Assembly (NCBI RefSeq): GCF_024346875.1
Contig: NZ_AP024871.1
Span: forward strand, 868,001 to 932,000
Source of the DNA: Vibrio gallicus
GTDB taxonomy: Bacteria > Pseudomonadota > Gammaproteobacteria > Enterobacterales > Vibrionaceae
DNA: 64,000 bases
Direction: 5' to 3'
The position numbers were made by a program, and so were the translations under genes. Positions 53,213 to 62,586 of this stretch are shown here, in pieces; within the stretch, counting starts at the first letter, position 1, and each line of letters opens with the position of its first letter. Under the pieces are notes generated by a model. It did no database searches. It worked only from the letters and a program-made list of their open reading frames with translations, and had not been told where the DNA came from.

Positions 53213-54103
53213 CTAGTAATGCCAAGGAAACTTACCAAACTCTTTTGGACGTTTCTCTAGAAATGCATCGCGTCCCTCTTGGGCTTCATCGGTGCCGTAG
53301 GCTAGACGCGTAGCTTCACCTGCAAATAGCTGTTGCCCAACCAATCCATCATCAGGCAGGTTAAAGCCATACTTGAGCATACGCATTGCAGTTGGGGATT
53401 TGCTGTTTATCTCTTTACCCCAACGCAGGGCCTCGTTTTCAAGTTCGACGTGGTCTACAACCTTGTTGACCATACCCATATCAAATGCTTCTTGTGCAGA
53501 GTAATCAAAGCCACAGAAGAAGATTTCACGAGCGCGTTTTTGACCAATCATTTTAGCTAGATATGCAGAGCCATAACCTGAGTCGAACGAGGCAACATCT
53601 GGGTCCGTTTGTTTAAATACGGCGTGTTCTTTCGAGGCTAGAGTAAGGTCGCAAACGACATGTAAGCTGTGACCACCACCAACGGCCCAACCAGGAACAA
53701 CGGCGATAACGACTTTCGGCATAAAGCGGATTAGCCTTTGAACCTCAAGAATATGCAGGCGCCCCATACGTGCGACATCGGCAACGTTCTCGCCTTCGCC
53801 TTCATATTTGTAGCCATCTTTGCCACGGATACGTTGGTCACCACCTGACGAAAATGACCATTGTCCCTTTTTAGACGGTCCATTCCCAGTTAACAGGACA
53901 CACCCAACATCAGACCACTGGCGAGCATGGTCTAAGGCTGTGAAAAGTTCATCCACAGTTTTAGGGCGAAAGGCATTAAGGCAATCTGGGCGATCAAACG
54001 CAATGCGGACTGTCCCTTGTTCAATGTGCCTGTGATAGGTGATGTCTTCGAATTCGAAGCCAGGTACAGCTTTCCAAAGTTGAGGATTAAAGATGGAGGT
54101 CAT
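53213..54103 (-). CDS. menB: 1,4-Dihydroxy-2-naphthoyl-CoA synthase MenB
   Basis: Crotonase-family enzyme that closes the naphthoquinone ring in menaquinone synthesis. The 296-aa protein shows FDRPDCLNAFRPKTVDEL, FSSGGDQRIRGKDGY (oxyanion-hole glycines), VVPGWAVGGGHSLHVVCDLT and the MenB-specific TDPDVASFDSGYGSAYLA, ending KFPWHY. Length is close to E. coli MenB (285). It stands alone here, without menFDHCE. Menaquinone is the donor for TorC, so it supports the anaerobic respiration at the left of the window. AGGAAA precedes ATG 54103. Confidence 0.95.
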   Translation of the reverse strand: MTSIFNPQLWKAVPGFEFEDITYHRHIEQGTVRIAFDRPDCLNAFRPKTVDELFTALDHARQWSDVGCVLLTGNGPSKKGQWSFSSGGDQRIRGKDGYKYEGEGENVADVARMGRLHILEVQRLIRFMPKVVIAVVPGWAVGGGHSLHVVCDLTLASKEHAVFKQTDPDVASFDSGYGSAYLAKMIGQKRAREIFFCGFDYSAQEAFDMGMVNKVVDHVELENEALRWGKEINSKSPTAMRMLKYGFNLPDDGLVGQQLFAGEATRLAYGTDEAQEGRDAFLEKRPKEFGKFPWHY

Positions 54104-54306
54104 TTGGATTTCCTATTGAAATTGTTGCTGTAAGGCTAGGAATTTAGTTCGGTTGAGTCAACCTGAGCTCATGATTTGTATAGTTTTTCTTGTAATTTTA
54201 TCTAAAAATGGCTGAATTCAATAGAGTGGTATGAAATTGTGTGCTTAACCTAAAGGGTGAGGTAAGATGATTTTAATAGCGCATTTTTATCAAGGACGTA
54301 ACAAAT

Positions 54307-55737
54307 ATGCTAAGCCCTCTTAATATCTATAAACCGGTGCTGATTGTTGGTGCTTCATTCTCGCTAATTTCTTGTGCAGTGAGCACCGATTATGACCGTG
54401 AAGTAGGTGCTCAAAATGCTCAGATTGTAGAGCAGCAAATGGGAGTGTACACCCAGGGCGAGCTTGACCAATATGTACAACAAATTGGTGACCGTCTGGT
54501 TAGCCATATAGAAAACCCAGAGTTTGAATTTCATTTCAAGGTTGTTGATGACCCAGTACCAAATGCATTCGCATTACCTGGTGGCTATATATTTGTCTCT
54601 CGAGGGTTATTAAGTTTGGTTAATAGCGAGGATGAACTCGCGTGTGTAATAGGCCATGAAATTATTCACGTGACTGAAAGGCACTCGGTTAAGCAAATGC
54701 GATCTGGGGTGTTGCCTGGGCTAGTAGAATTGCCTGGTGATATTATCGGCGGAGTGATAAATGAAGATTTGGGTAACTTTATCAATTCGCCGATTCACGC
54801 AGGAAATCAGCTTTTGATGGCAGGATATAGTCGAAGCCATGAGACGGAAGCCGATAGAAAAGGGATCGCACTGGCTGCAAAAGCAGGTTATGACCCAATG
54901 GCCATGAATTCGATACTGATTCGTTTACACAGAACAGTAGAGATCCAAACCAAACAAAATACCGAGAAGAGTTATTTTGATAGCCACCCGTATACGCCTG
55001 ATCGCGTAGCGACGGTTTCTGATGAGGCTAAAACGCTAACAGTCGCTGAATTAGCTCCAATTCACCCTCAGTTTATCCCGTATTTAGACGGTATGCTAAT
55101 GGGCGAAAACCCATCCAAAGGTCTCTTCCAAGGACACACATTTCTCCATCCAGAGTTAAAGTTTGCTATCGACTTTCCCGAAGGTTGGCAATTAGGAAAT
55201 CAACCAACAGCTGTTGGGGCGGTTGATGAGAAGCAAGATGCTGCTGTTATCTTAGGTAGTGCCTCGAACGAATTTACAGCAAAGGAGTACGCACTTCGTT
55301 TCCAGAGTGAGGTTAAGAAGCAGTATGGTACTGAACTGCCTATTGAAGAACAGCAACTATCCTGGGGTAAGCCATATTACAGTGTCACCCTCGAAGCAAC
55401 TCGGGACAAGCATAAGAGCTACCTAACTCGCGGCTGGGTAAACCTAGGAACAAACACTTATCAAATTATTGCCATTGCAAGTGAAGACAAAAAAGGGACA
55501 GTCCATAAAAGTGTTACCAGTTTCAGGCCACTAACGGATGAACAACTTGCTTCTATTACCAAGCATCAGCTTAAAATTGTCTCTCTTAAAAAGGGACAGG
55601 CACTTGAATCACTATTAAAATTAAATCGATCTAGCGAATCTGTTGAATTGACCGAAGTAATGAATGATATCGATAAAGGACAGTCTATTGAGGCTCAAAA
55701 AGAGGTCAAAATAGTGGTGGAGAGGCCATATAAGTAG
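54307..55737 (+). CDS. M48-family metalloprotease, lipoprotein
   Basis: The 476-aa protein has a lipoprotein signal peptide with lipobox LISC (Cys 23), placing it in the periplasm or outer membrane. The M48 zinc-protease domain spans about 45-245, with HEIIH at 117-121 and the third-ligand region SRSHETEADRKGI. A C-terminal domain (about 275-410) resembles the ligand-binding tails of BepA/LoiP-like M48 lipoproteins (FAIDFPEGWQLGNQPTAVGA). Such proteases remove misassembled outer-membrane proteins. AAGGACG lies 10 bases before ATG 54307. It is flanked by menB and a transposase and has no operon partner. Confidence 0.88.
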   Translation: MLSPLNIYKPVLIVGASFSLISCAVSTDYDREVGAQNAQIVEQQMGVYTQGELDQYVQQIGDRLVSHIENPEFEFHFKVVDDPVPNAFALPGGYIFVSRGLLSLVNSEDELACVIGHEIIHVTERHSVKQMRSGVLPGLVELPGDIIGGVINEDLGNFINSPIHAGNQLLMAGYSRSHETEADRKGIALAAKAGYDPMAMNSILIRLHRTVEIQTKQNTEKSYFDSHPYTPDRVATVSDEAKTLTVAELAPIHPQFIPYLDGMLMGENPSKGLFQGHTFLHPELKFAIDFPEGWQLGNQPTAVGAVDEKQDAAVILGSASNEFTAKEYALRFQSEVKKQYGTELPIEEQQLSWGKPYYSVTLEATRDKHKSYLTRGWVNLGTNTYQIIAIASEDKKGTVHKSVTSFRPLTDEQLASITKHQLKIVSLKKGQALESLLKLNRSSESVELTEVMNDIDKGQSIEAQKEVKIVVERPYK

Positions 55738-55873
55738 CCTTCCATATTGATATAAAATATTTATCAGAGGGGTAGGTACTTGAGGTGCGTACCCTTCAGT
55801 AGCTTAGATTTTGTTTAGCCGCAAGGCGATGTAGGCTATCACCATAATAATTTTTGTGTGCCGTGAATATCAC

Positions 55874-56827
55874 CTAATCAAGACAATAGGTAAACATCTT
55901 AGTTTTTCCGAGGGCTTTGGTTGCATGTAAAATAACCGATGAGCTCCCAACTGCTGTTAAGTGAGGTTTTTCTAAATGAGTCGTTGCTTGCAACCATTTA
56001 TCAGTGGCAAAACCAAGGCGTTGGAGTATAGGCGGTAAGTTATTACTTATAGAGTATTTCCCTGACCGAATTTGCCGAGCTGTCCAATCTACGAATTCAA
56101 TGTAGTCTAGAGTATCGAAGGGGAGGGTGTTGCTGTTACTAGTTGAAGCGTCTCGTAGGGAATATAACCAAGTAGTTTTTTTAGTTTGGTTGTATGTGTT
56201 AATACGATTCTTTATCGATGTGAACTCAGATTCTTCGGGTGAATTAGCAATGCCGGAGCGTACTGGATTAAGATCAACATAAGCCATTGCAGCTGCCAGG
56301 GCTTTTTCATCTAGCAATGCTTGGCTTTTAAATCGGCTTTCCCAGAAATGACCAGTACATTCATCTTCCTTATTGGCTCTACAAGCAATATCGTAATTGA
56401 GTTCCTTCATAAACCAACTTAGATCCCACAATCTCTTCCTCCAAATGTCTATTATTGAGAGGCATTTTCGTTCTTCGATATGATGTAATATTTCTCCCTT
56501 AACCCACCGTGAAATTAACGGTGGTAGTTTATGATTTAACTCCCACCTTTTAGCAACTTCGATTGGAGAAAGTGCAAGGGCTTTATCTTGATTGATATGT
56601 AACACTAAATGATAGTGGTTACTCATGATTGCGTAAGCACAGATATCAATGCAAAAAGCATAACTTAGTGACTCTATTTTTTGCTCGATCCAGTCTCGAC
56701 GGTGCTCATAACTAATATTCATTTCTTTATTATAACCACATAAATATCCCCTTCTTACGCAACGAGATACACAGTGGTAATAAGGTGTAGCTTCTACAGA
56801 TATAAGTTGACTCCGAGCCGTAGTCAT
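55874..56827 (-). CDS. REP-associated Y1 (IS200-like) transposase
   Basis: The 317-aa protein belongs to the single-strand HUH transposase superfamily. The HUH triad is in SNHYHLVLH (His 71, His 73). The later block GHFWESRFKSQALLDEKAL, then AYVDLNPVRSGIA, carries the probable catalytic Tyr. The HCVSRCVRRGYLCG N-terminus is typical of the long, domesticated RAYT-like group rather than the 140-aa IS200 enzymes. It appears intact. GGGAA precedes ATG 56827. It lies beside a short GT/G-rich direct repeat that may be one of its substrates. Confidence 0.88.
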   Translation of the reverse strand: MTTARSQLISVEATPYYHCVSRCVRRGYLCGYNKEMNISYEHRRDWIEQKIESLSYAFCIDICAYAIMSNHYHLVLHINQDKALALSPIEVAKRWELNHKLPPLISRWVKGEILHHIEERKCLSIIDIWRKRLWDLSWFMKELNYDIACRANKEDECTGHFWESRFKSQALLDEKALAAAMAYVDLNPVRSGIANSPEESEFTSIKNRINTYNQTKKTTWLYSLRDASTSNSNTLPFDTLDYIEFVDWTARQIRSGKYSISNNLPPILQRLGFATDKWLQATTHLEKPHLTAVGSSSVILHATKALGKTKMFTYCLD

Positions 56828-56944
56828 TACTAATTCCCATTCTTGAGGTAGAGTTGACCAATTATTGATAGCTCATTTTTGACCGAATTACTGCATATTT
56901 ATTCTAAATTAGGGCTAAATTCATACTTTTTATAATACTTTGAA

Positions 56945-56990
56945 GTGTGTGTCCTGTTAGGGGGGAGTGAGGTGTGTGTCCTTTGGGGGG
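56945..56990. repeat. 27-base-spaced GTGTGTGTCCT/G6 repeat next to the transposase
   Basis: GTGTGTGTCCT occurs at 56945-56955 and 56972-56982, each followed within 4 bases by six G. The pair spans the 3' end of the DUF2955 gene and the gap before the transposase gene. Position beside a RAYT suggests a REP-like element. It also encodes the last residues of the DUF2955 protein (DTHLTPP). Confidence 0.55.
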
Positions 56991-58012
56991 AAGAAGAAGC
57001 GGTCGAGTACTTTTAAGGCGGCCACTATGTAAAGAATGGCTAATGAAATGAAGCCTATACGAGAGATTAGCGCACTGAGAAATTCAGAATCAGCGCCGAG
57101 GTTACCGTTGATTAATATGATGATGCATGTCATAGCGGAGCCGAAGTATTTTGCTAGCGGGTGGCCTGAAAATATATAAGTACTGACATATAAGGTAATA
57201 GCGAAATATAGAATGATGAAAAAGGAGAACATAGGTACGGCTACAATCGCCCAATAGAAAATAAAGGCTGCGCATCCACCTATTACCGTCGAAATAAGAG
57301 AGTTTCGACCCGCTTCTTTGCCGGCACTTAGTTCTGGTTTTAGTGTGAAAATAGCTGCGAAAATCATGGTTAAAAGCAGATCTAAGCGCGCAAAGGTGAT
57401 ACAAAATGCTGCGATAGGATAGGCGACCAAGGTACTTTTCAAGGCTAACTGTGCTGCGATAGGAATATAGGTTCTTTGTATTGCAGGTTTTTCAGGAAGA
57501 GCGACTTTCTCGGGATCGGGCACAATAGTATGCATGACAAAGGTGTAGAGGATTGCCATCCATGCTGACACAACGAAACCTAGCGAAAACCCAATAGCTA
57601 GCCCTTCTGAGGTGTATGTTAACATCGGTAGAATAAGCAATGATAGCATGCTCATTAAGGTTTGCCAGAATGATCCACCACGGTTGATGTAGTAGTAAAC
57701 ATAAAATAGAGCCGGGAACAGGAGTAATAAAAATAACACCGGAAACTTGACTAGGGCGACTGAGAATATAAGGCCGTATAGAAAGCCCTTTATCGTAATC
57801 CACAGGTTATTTATAAGCTGTTTTGGGGTCAGTCGAGGCAGTGGCAAAGAGAGCAGTAAACAGGTGAATATCGGGAATAAAAATGCCAACGGCCAGTTGA
57901 CCGTATAGGCTATAGTCGCTGAGGTCGACACACCTAGTGCAAACCTAACTTGACGAATATTATTGGCATCTTGGGTGAGTCTCTCCCACCAATTAGGTGC
58001 TCTAGTAAACAT
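56957..58012 (-). CDS. DUF2955/FUSC-like inner-membrane protein
   Basis: The 351-aa protein has about ten hydrophobic spans in two clusters, resembling half of an aromatic-acid-exporter (AaeB/FUSC) permease. Its opening RQVRFALGVSTSATIAY and LKPELSAGKEAGRNSLISTVIGG are of the DUF2955 type. It overlaps the upstream HlyD gene by 11 bases, so the two form a translationally coupled export pair for an unknown small molecule. The final residues come from the G-rich repeat and may be a recent addition. Confidence 0.82.
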   Translation of the reverse strand: MFTRAPNWWERLTQDANNIRQVRFALGVSTSATIAYTVNWPLAFLFPIFTCLLLSLPLPRLTPKQLINNLWITIKGFLYGLIFSVALVKFPVLFLLLLFPALFYVYYYINRGGSFWQTLMSMLSLLILPMLTYTSEGLAIGFSLGFVVSAWMAILYTFVMHTIVPDPEKVALPEKPAIQRTYIPIAAQLALKSTLVAYPIAAFCITFARLDLLLTMIFAAIFTLKPELSAGKEAGRNSLISTVIGGCAAFIFYWAIVAVPMFSFFIILYFAITLYVSTYIFSGHPLAKYFGSAMTCIIILINGNLGADSEFLSALISRIGFISLAILYIVAALKVLDRFFFPPKDTHLTPP

Positions 58013-59123
58013 AAGAGATCCAGCTTTGCAGTCGAATATAAACCTTTGAAATAGAGTTTAGAATAATGTTATTTCCGGTATAAAACTGCACATCAGCTTG
58101 TCCACCTACGCGACGAAGGCCTGATGGAATATCTTCTTCAAATGCTACAATTACAGGAAAACGTTGCGGATCACGTAACCAACCAGAAGACGTTTTCACT
58201 GATACTAAGCCGCCGACTTGATTGCTTGAGCCGCTCTTTACCGCAAAACCGATACTGCGAACCTTGCCCTTGAAGATTTTACCGGGCATGACATCAAGAG
58301 CGATATCTGCATCATCTCCAACCTTTAGATTGGCAAGGTTATTTTCTTTTAGGTATACCTCAATCCAGATATCATCGGCATCAACAAACGTCATTACAGG
58401 TGCGCCAGAATGGGCATAATAGCCAACATCTACCTGTAAGTTTGTAACCCCTCCATTAGTGGGTGCTAGTACTTGAGTGCGGTTTAGGTCTAATTGTGCT
58501 TTGCGTAGTTTCGCCATAGCAGAGCGTACCCGTGGGTTGGCTTCACCTTCAGCACCTAGCTGCTGTTTTGCTTTTTCTAGGTTTGCTTGCGCACTGCGCA
58601 CTTGCGCTCTCGCTTGTTTGATTGCTGCTCTAGCTTTATCGCCCTCAGATTTAGAGAATAGTTTTTTCTGTTCAAGCTCAAAAACACGCGCACTCTGGGC
58701 ATTAATATGTTCTAGGTTTGTTTGTGCTTCTACCAATTGGGCTTGAGCTGTGGCAACATTGGCAGTTCCAGCCCCAATTTCTTGCCCTGCAAGTTCCAGT
58801 TCTGTTTCAGCTGTTTCGATAGCCAAAAGGTAGTCGGAAGGGTCGATAGTAAACAGCGTATCACCGCGCTTTATGCCTTGATCTTGGGTAACATTGACGT
58901 CGACTAATTTACCGGACACTTGAGATACAATAGGAATAACATAGGCCTTAACTCTTGCTTGATCGGTCCATGGTGTATGTCTATCGGCGAATAAGTACCA
59001 AACAAAAATAATCGCAACCGCAATAAAAACATTGCGAGTCATTACCTTCACGGGGTCTTTCAGTGGGGCTTCCGGTTGCGCATCTTGCTCATCGTGGTGT
59101 TGCGGGTGCTTATCTTCGCTCAT
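58002..59123 (-). CDS. HlyD/EmrA-type membrane-fusion protein
   Basis: The 373-aa protein has an acidic His-rich cytoplasmic start and one membrane span (about 30-46). A lipoyl half follows (VSQVSGKLVDVNVTQDQGIK), then a long Ala/Gln-rich coiled coil (about 95-205), the second lipoyl half (VLAPTNGGVTNLQVDVGYY) and a barrel domain. It links an inner-membrane exporter to an outer-membrane channel. The partner is the overlapping DUF2955 gene; no TolC gene is adjacent. Confidence 0.9.
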   Translation of the reverse strand: MSEDKHPQHHDEQDAQPEAPLKDPVKVMTRNVFIAVAIIFVWYLFADRHTPWTDQARVKAYVIPIVSQVSGKLVDVNVTQDQGIKRGDTLFTIDPSDYLLAIETAETELELAGQEIGAGTANVATAQAQLVEAQTNLEHINAQSARVFELEQKKLFSKSEGDKARAAIKQARAQVRSAQANLEKAKQQLGAEGEANPRVRSAMAKLRKAQLDLNRTQVLAPTNGGVTNLQVDVGYYAHSGAPVMTFVDADDIWIEVYLKENNLANLKVGDDADIALDVMPGKIFKGKVRSIGFAVKSGSSNQVGGLVSVKTSSGWLRDPQRFPVIVAFEEDIPSGLRRVGGQADVQFYTGNNIILNSISKVYIRLQSWISYVY

Positions 59124-59337
59124 ATTATTTAATTCCGTTTAAAGTATATGAAATCAAGTTCACTCTAGTATTAAACGTTATGCTAATAAATTCAATACTT
59201 TAAAACCCACCTTTAATTCTTGATTGCTGCAGTTGTTAGATCAGCAGTATGCAAACTAAATTCCAACTAACTCTAGTAATTTCGGAAATTTAGTCGACAC
59301 TTAAGTGGTATAGATAAGTTTTGGAAAGGAGTCCCTG

Positions 59338-59754
59338 ATGCAATCATTGAAAGTCAAAGACTATATGTCCCACCAAGCGGTAACCTTTACACCTAATATG
59401 TCATTGTCAGCAGCGCTTAACAAAGTCATGCAGAGCGATAAAATCAGCGGGCCTGTTATTGATGAAAGCGAGCAGGTGGTGGGTTTCCTATCTGAACAGG
59501 ACTTACTCGAAAAGCTCGTTAAAGTGAGCTATCACTGCCAAGATACCCATATTGTCGCGGATGTAATGTATAAAGAGGTACTTAGTGTCGCACCTGATAT
59601 GTCTATTATTGAGTTAGTTGAGATGATGAAAGTCGGTAAACCTAAGGTGTACCCAGTGGTAGATGATGGTCGATTGGTTGGGATTATTACTCGAAGTGAT
59701 GTACTACGCGCTTTAGGTGAATCTATTGATGCCTGTTTCCAGCATCCGGTTTAA
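59338..59754 (+). CDS. Two-CBS-domain protein
   Basis: The 138-aa protein consists only of a CBS pair (about 4-60 and 75-132), with SGPVIDESEQVVGFLSEQDL and YPVVDDGRLVGIITRSDVLR as the two end motifs. CBS pairs bind adenosine nucleotides and act as energy or ligand sensors; the partner is unknown. AAAGGAG precedes ATG 59338. Confidence 0.93.
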   Translation: MQSLKVKDYMSHQAVTFTPNMSLSAALNKVMQSDKISGPVIDESEQVVGFLSEQDLLEKLVKVSYHCQDTHIVADVMYKEVLSVAPDMSIIELVEMMKVGKPKVYPVVDDGRLVGIITRSDVLRALGESIDACFQHPV

Positions 59755-59771
59755 TCGTTGCACTATCTAAT

Positions 59772-59799
59772 ACGCCATCGCTTTTGCGGTGGCGTTTTT
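59772..59799 (+). terminator. Terminator after the CBS gene
   Basis: ACGCCATCGC-TTTT-GCGGTGGCGT, a 10-bp stem with one G-T pair, followed by TTTT. It ends the CBS-gene transcript. Confidence 0.85.
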
Positions 59800-59850
59800 G
59801 TGACAGCAAACGATTAAGTGTGAAAATGGTGAGTAAGTTTCCCTATGTGT

Positions 59851-59866
59851 TGTGAGCATGCTCACT
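59851..59866. promoter_or_regulatory. CRP site upstream of udp
   Basis: TGTGA-GCATGC-TCACT matches the CRP consensus in nine of ten arm positions. A -10-like TATAAT at 59893-59898 lies downstream, placing the site about 47 bases before a likely start. E. coli udp is also activated by CRP. Confidence 0.7.
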
Positions 59867-59927
59867 TTGCTAAGCTACAGAATTATCTAACTTATAATTA
59901 ATTAAATGATCAATAGGTAAGGCGACT

Positions 59928-60698
59928 ATGAGTGCCCAACAAAATGTATTTCACTTAGGCGTAAATCAAGCAGATTTACAAGGTGCAACTCTGGCAATTA
60001 TACCCGGAGACCCAGAGCGAGTTCAGCGCATTGCTGATACCATGGATAATCCTCAATTTCTTGCCAGTCATCGCGAATATACCTTATATCTTGCACAAAT
60101 CGATAAGCACAAGGTAGTAGTGTGTTCGACGGGAATTGGTGGTCCATCAACATCGATTGCAGTTGAAGAACTGGCCCAATTGGGGGTGACTACTTTTTTA
60201 CGTGTCGGTACAACAGGCGCAATTCAAGCCGATGTTAATGTAGGAGATATGATAGTTACTACAGCGTCGGTACGCCTAGATGGCGCAAGCCTGCATTTTG
60301 CACCAATGGAGTTTCCAGCAGTATCGGATTTCAACATTGCATTAGCAATGAAGGAATCTGCAGTTGAGCAGGGGGCTGTGGTCCATACCGGTGTCACAGC
60401 GTCTAGTGACACTTTTTATCCCGGTCAAGAACGTTACGACACCTCGACAGGGCGCGTAGTCCGACGTTTTCAAGGCTCTATGCAAGAATGGCAAGAGATG
60501 GGCGTACTCAACTTTGAAATGGAGTCAGCCACGTTACTAACCATGTGTGCAAGCTCCGGATTGAAAGCAGGTTGTGTTGCGGGGGTTATTATAAATCGTA
60601 CGCAGCAAGAGATCCCTGATTCAGCGAAGATGAAAGAGATAGAGTCTTTATCTATTAAAACGGTAGTGGAAGCGGCAAGAAAAGTGCTTACGCAATAG
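59928..60698 (+). CDS. udp: Uridine phosphorylase
   Basis: Phosphorolyses uridine to uracil and ribose 1-phosphate in nucleoside salvage. The 256-aa protein carries [16 protein letters not shown] (phosphate-binding start), [27 protein letters not shown] and [12 protein letters not shown] (uridine- and ribose-contacting Glu-Met-Glu). Length and motifs equal E. coli Udp (253 aa). A CRP site lies upstream. Confidence 0.96.
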   Translation: MSAQQNVFHLGVNQADLQGATLAIIPGDPERVQRIADTMDNPQFLASHREYTLYLAQIDKHKVVVCSTGIGGPSTSIAVEELAQLGVTTFLRVGTTGAIQADVNVGDMIVTTASVRLDGASLHFAPMEFPAVSDFNIALAMKESAVEQGAVVHTGVTASSDTFYPGQERYDTSTGRVVRRFQGSMQEWQEMGVLNFEMESATLLTMCASSGLKAGCVAGVIINRTQQEIPDSAKMKEIESLSIKTVVEAARKVLTQ

Positions 60699-60712
60699 CT
60701 GTGAATCTAAGT

Positions 60713-60758
60713 CCCCTCCCAAAACCTTGATTATATACAGTTTGGAAGGGGATTTTAT
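60713..60758. terminator. Imperfect terminator between udp and CARF nuclease gene
   Basis: CCCCTCCCAAAAC and GTTTGGAAGGGG pair with one mismatch and a bulge; GATTTTATTT follows on the plus strand. It lies between two convergent genes. Confidence 0.5.
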
Positions 60759-61925
60759 TTAATAAGGCAGGTCTTCAGTACCACCTGCGGCTAGAAACCA
60801 ATTTTTTAGGTAATGATTGAGGTCTTTTAGTTCATCAGGCCCAATAAGTGCGAGCCCTAAATCCGTTGCACGGGTAATATCATTGTGGCGAAGTGGTCTA
60901 AAGCTAACCAGCATTGCGCGAGCTTGCAGTCCACCTAAAAGGTCACGTAACGATTCCAATTTATAAAGGGTATCATCGCCATCATCACGCATCCCCTTAG
61001 TTTTACACTCGATAATGTGCAACTTGTTGTTGACTACGGTTGCGACATCAAGCTCATTACGAACCTCTTTATCTCCAATCTTGCGGCTAACTTGAACGTT
61101 GAGTGAGCAATCTTGTAAGGTTGAAAGCTCAGCTTGTATCTTCCGTACATGGGCATGCACTAATGATTCCAACCATTCACCATTTGAGAAGCGTCGTGCT
61201 TTTTCAGAATGGAATGTTAATACCCCGTCTTTATAATCAGCGAGTTCAGCGCCTACTAAGTCATCTAACAAGATATTGAGTTCTCTATACCCTTGTTGCT
61301 TGATACTTAGCTCAACATCAAGCTTGTGCTCTTTGCGACAGGTGGTAGCTAAAAAATTGAGGGTAGCAAGACCAGGCCCCAACTCTAGAGCATGGCTTGC
61401 CCATTTTTCACATACCGTCAATAGCACTTCATCAATATGGATCATTTCCTCTTCGATAGGAAACTCGGCCTGCGCGCCAAATATAGTGAGGTAGTCGCTA
61501 ATACGAATATGGTCTTGAACCTGAGCATCAATTAGGCCTTCAGGGTAGAGCCAACTTTGTCTGTCTGTGTTTGGTTCAACCACGAATATTGGCCAATCGA
61601 AGCTGCGCACTATTTCATACACAGATAGTAACCGGTGTCGCAACCCACAACTTGCGTTAAATTTTACAGGGTCACCATTTTCTTTGAGTCGTTTTGCCAG
61701 CTCTAATACACGAGCTTTAATTAAGGCAGTATTAGAAACGTTTGGAATCTCGAAAAATTCACTAACAATCCCTCGTTTTTTCAATACCACAGCTAATTTC
61801 TCAAACATAGGGTGTTGATTAATATCGCCAATGAAAATCATATGACGACTGACCGCTCTATCATCTAGAAGGGGAGTAACCAAGCGTATTGGGTCTTGAT
61901 CTATGATACCAATTTGAACGGGCAT
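60759..61925 (-). CDS. Card1-like CARF / PD-(D/E)xK nuclease (DUF1887)
   Basis: The 388-aa protein has an N-terminal Rossmann-like CARF domain (about 1-130), a winged-helix linker and a C-terminal restriction-type nuclease domain. Nuclease landmarks are NGEWLE (248-253), the Asp of NELDVATV (293) and IIECKTK (Glu 306, Lys 308), a complete PD-ExK site. It corresponds to V. cholerae VC1899, a DUF1887 protein with a known structure; Card1 of the same family is a cyclic-tetra-adenylate-activated nuclease in type III CRISPR. Here the ligand loop reads NASCGLRHRL (90-99) rather than the usual NxTGGTK. No CRISPR or cas gene is nearby. ATG 61925 has AGAGGT seven bases upstream and beats ATG 61985. 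Confidence 0.87.
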   Translation of the reverse strand: MPVQIGIIDQDPIRLVTPLLDDRAVSRHMIFIGDINQHPMFEKLAVVLKKRGIVSEFFEIPNVSNTALIKARVLELAKRLKENGDPVKFNASCGLRHRLLSVYEIVRSFDWPIFVVEPNTDRQSWLYPEGLIDAQVQDHIRISDYLTIFGAQAEFPIEEEMIHIDEVLLTVCEKWASHALELGPGLATLNFLATTCRKEHKLDVELSIKQQGYRELNILLDDLVGAELADYKDGVLTFHSEKARRFSNGEWLESLVHAHVRKIQAELSTLQDCSLNVQVSRKIGDKEVRNELDVATVVNNKLHIIECKTKGMRDDGDDTLYKLESLRDLLGGLQARAMLVSFRPLRHNDITRATDLGLALIGPDELKDLNHYLKNWFLAAGGTEDLPY

Positions 61926-62235
61926 AGCCTGTACCTCTTTAGTTGAGGCGCACGTTATAAAAGTGAGAAAATCAAGTGCTGACATAGCACTTTAAATTGA
62001 AATCGAGCGTGCGCTGTCCCTAAATGAACACTAGGTGCCAATGTTTAGGGAACATGCAAAAGATTGAGCTTTTTGCATGAAATTGCAAGTATTGATGAGG
62101 ATAATAAATCTAAGTGACCATTTTTGGTTAAGACTTAATATGCTTACTACTTACCCCTACATCTTTGATGTAATTGCAATTTCCTTAACCATGGTGCACT
62201 CTTGTATCATTGTCAAAATTGAGATGAGATATAGC

Positions 62236-62586
62236 ATGGCTGAAGAAACAATATTTAGTAAAATCATACGCCAAGAGATCAAATCAGATTTGATTTATCA
62301 AGACGAACTCGTTACTGCATTTCAGGATATTAATCCCCGCGCCCCTTTGCATATTTTGATTGTGCCTAACCATGTTATTGCCACGGTTAATGATGCGACG
62401 GAAGAGGACGAGCGAGCATTAGGACGTATGTTTACGGTTGCCGCCAAGATTGCAAAAGATGAAGGCATTGCAACCGATGGCTATCGGTTGATAGTAAATT
62501 GCAATTCTTATGGCGGGCAAGAGGTTTACCATATACATATGCATTTAGTGGGTGGTAAGCCGCTAGGACCGATGCTGGTTGGTTAA
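62236..62586 (+). CDS. hinT: HIT-family purine nucleotide phosphoramidase HinT
   Basis: The 116-aa protein is a histidine-triad hydrolase cleaving AMP-phosphoramidates and aminoacyl-AMPs. The triad is HIHMHLVGG near the C-terminus. The N-terminal [18 protein letters not shown] and [15 protein letters not shown] are HinT signatures. The frame is open to 62077, but the family starts at MAEETIF, so ATG 62236 is correct. Its TAA overlaps the ATG of the next gene by one base. Confidence 0.95.
   Translation: MAEETIFSKIIRQEIKSDLIYQDELVTAFQDINPRAPLHILIVPNHVIATVNDATEEDERALGRMFTVAAKIAKDEGIATDGYRLIVNCNSYGGQEVYHIHMHLVGGKPLGPMLVG

Noticed and set aside
61926..61985. Twenty extra N-terminal residues on the CARF nuclease
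   Set aside because: ATG 61985 has a poor ribosome-binding site, and the CARF beta-strand begins directly after ATG 61925, which has a good one.
62077..62235. N-terminal extension of HinT
   Set aside because: The 53 extra residues are not part of the HIT fold; the family starts at MAEETIF (62236).
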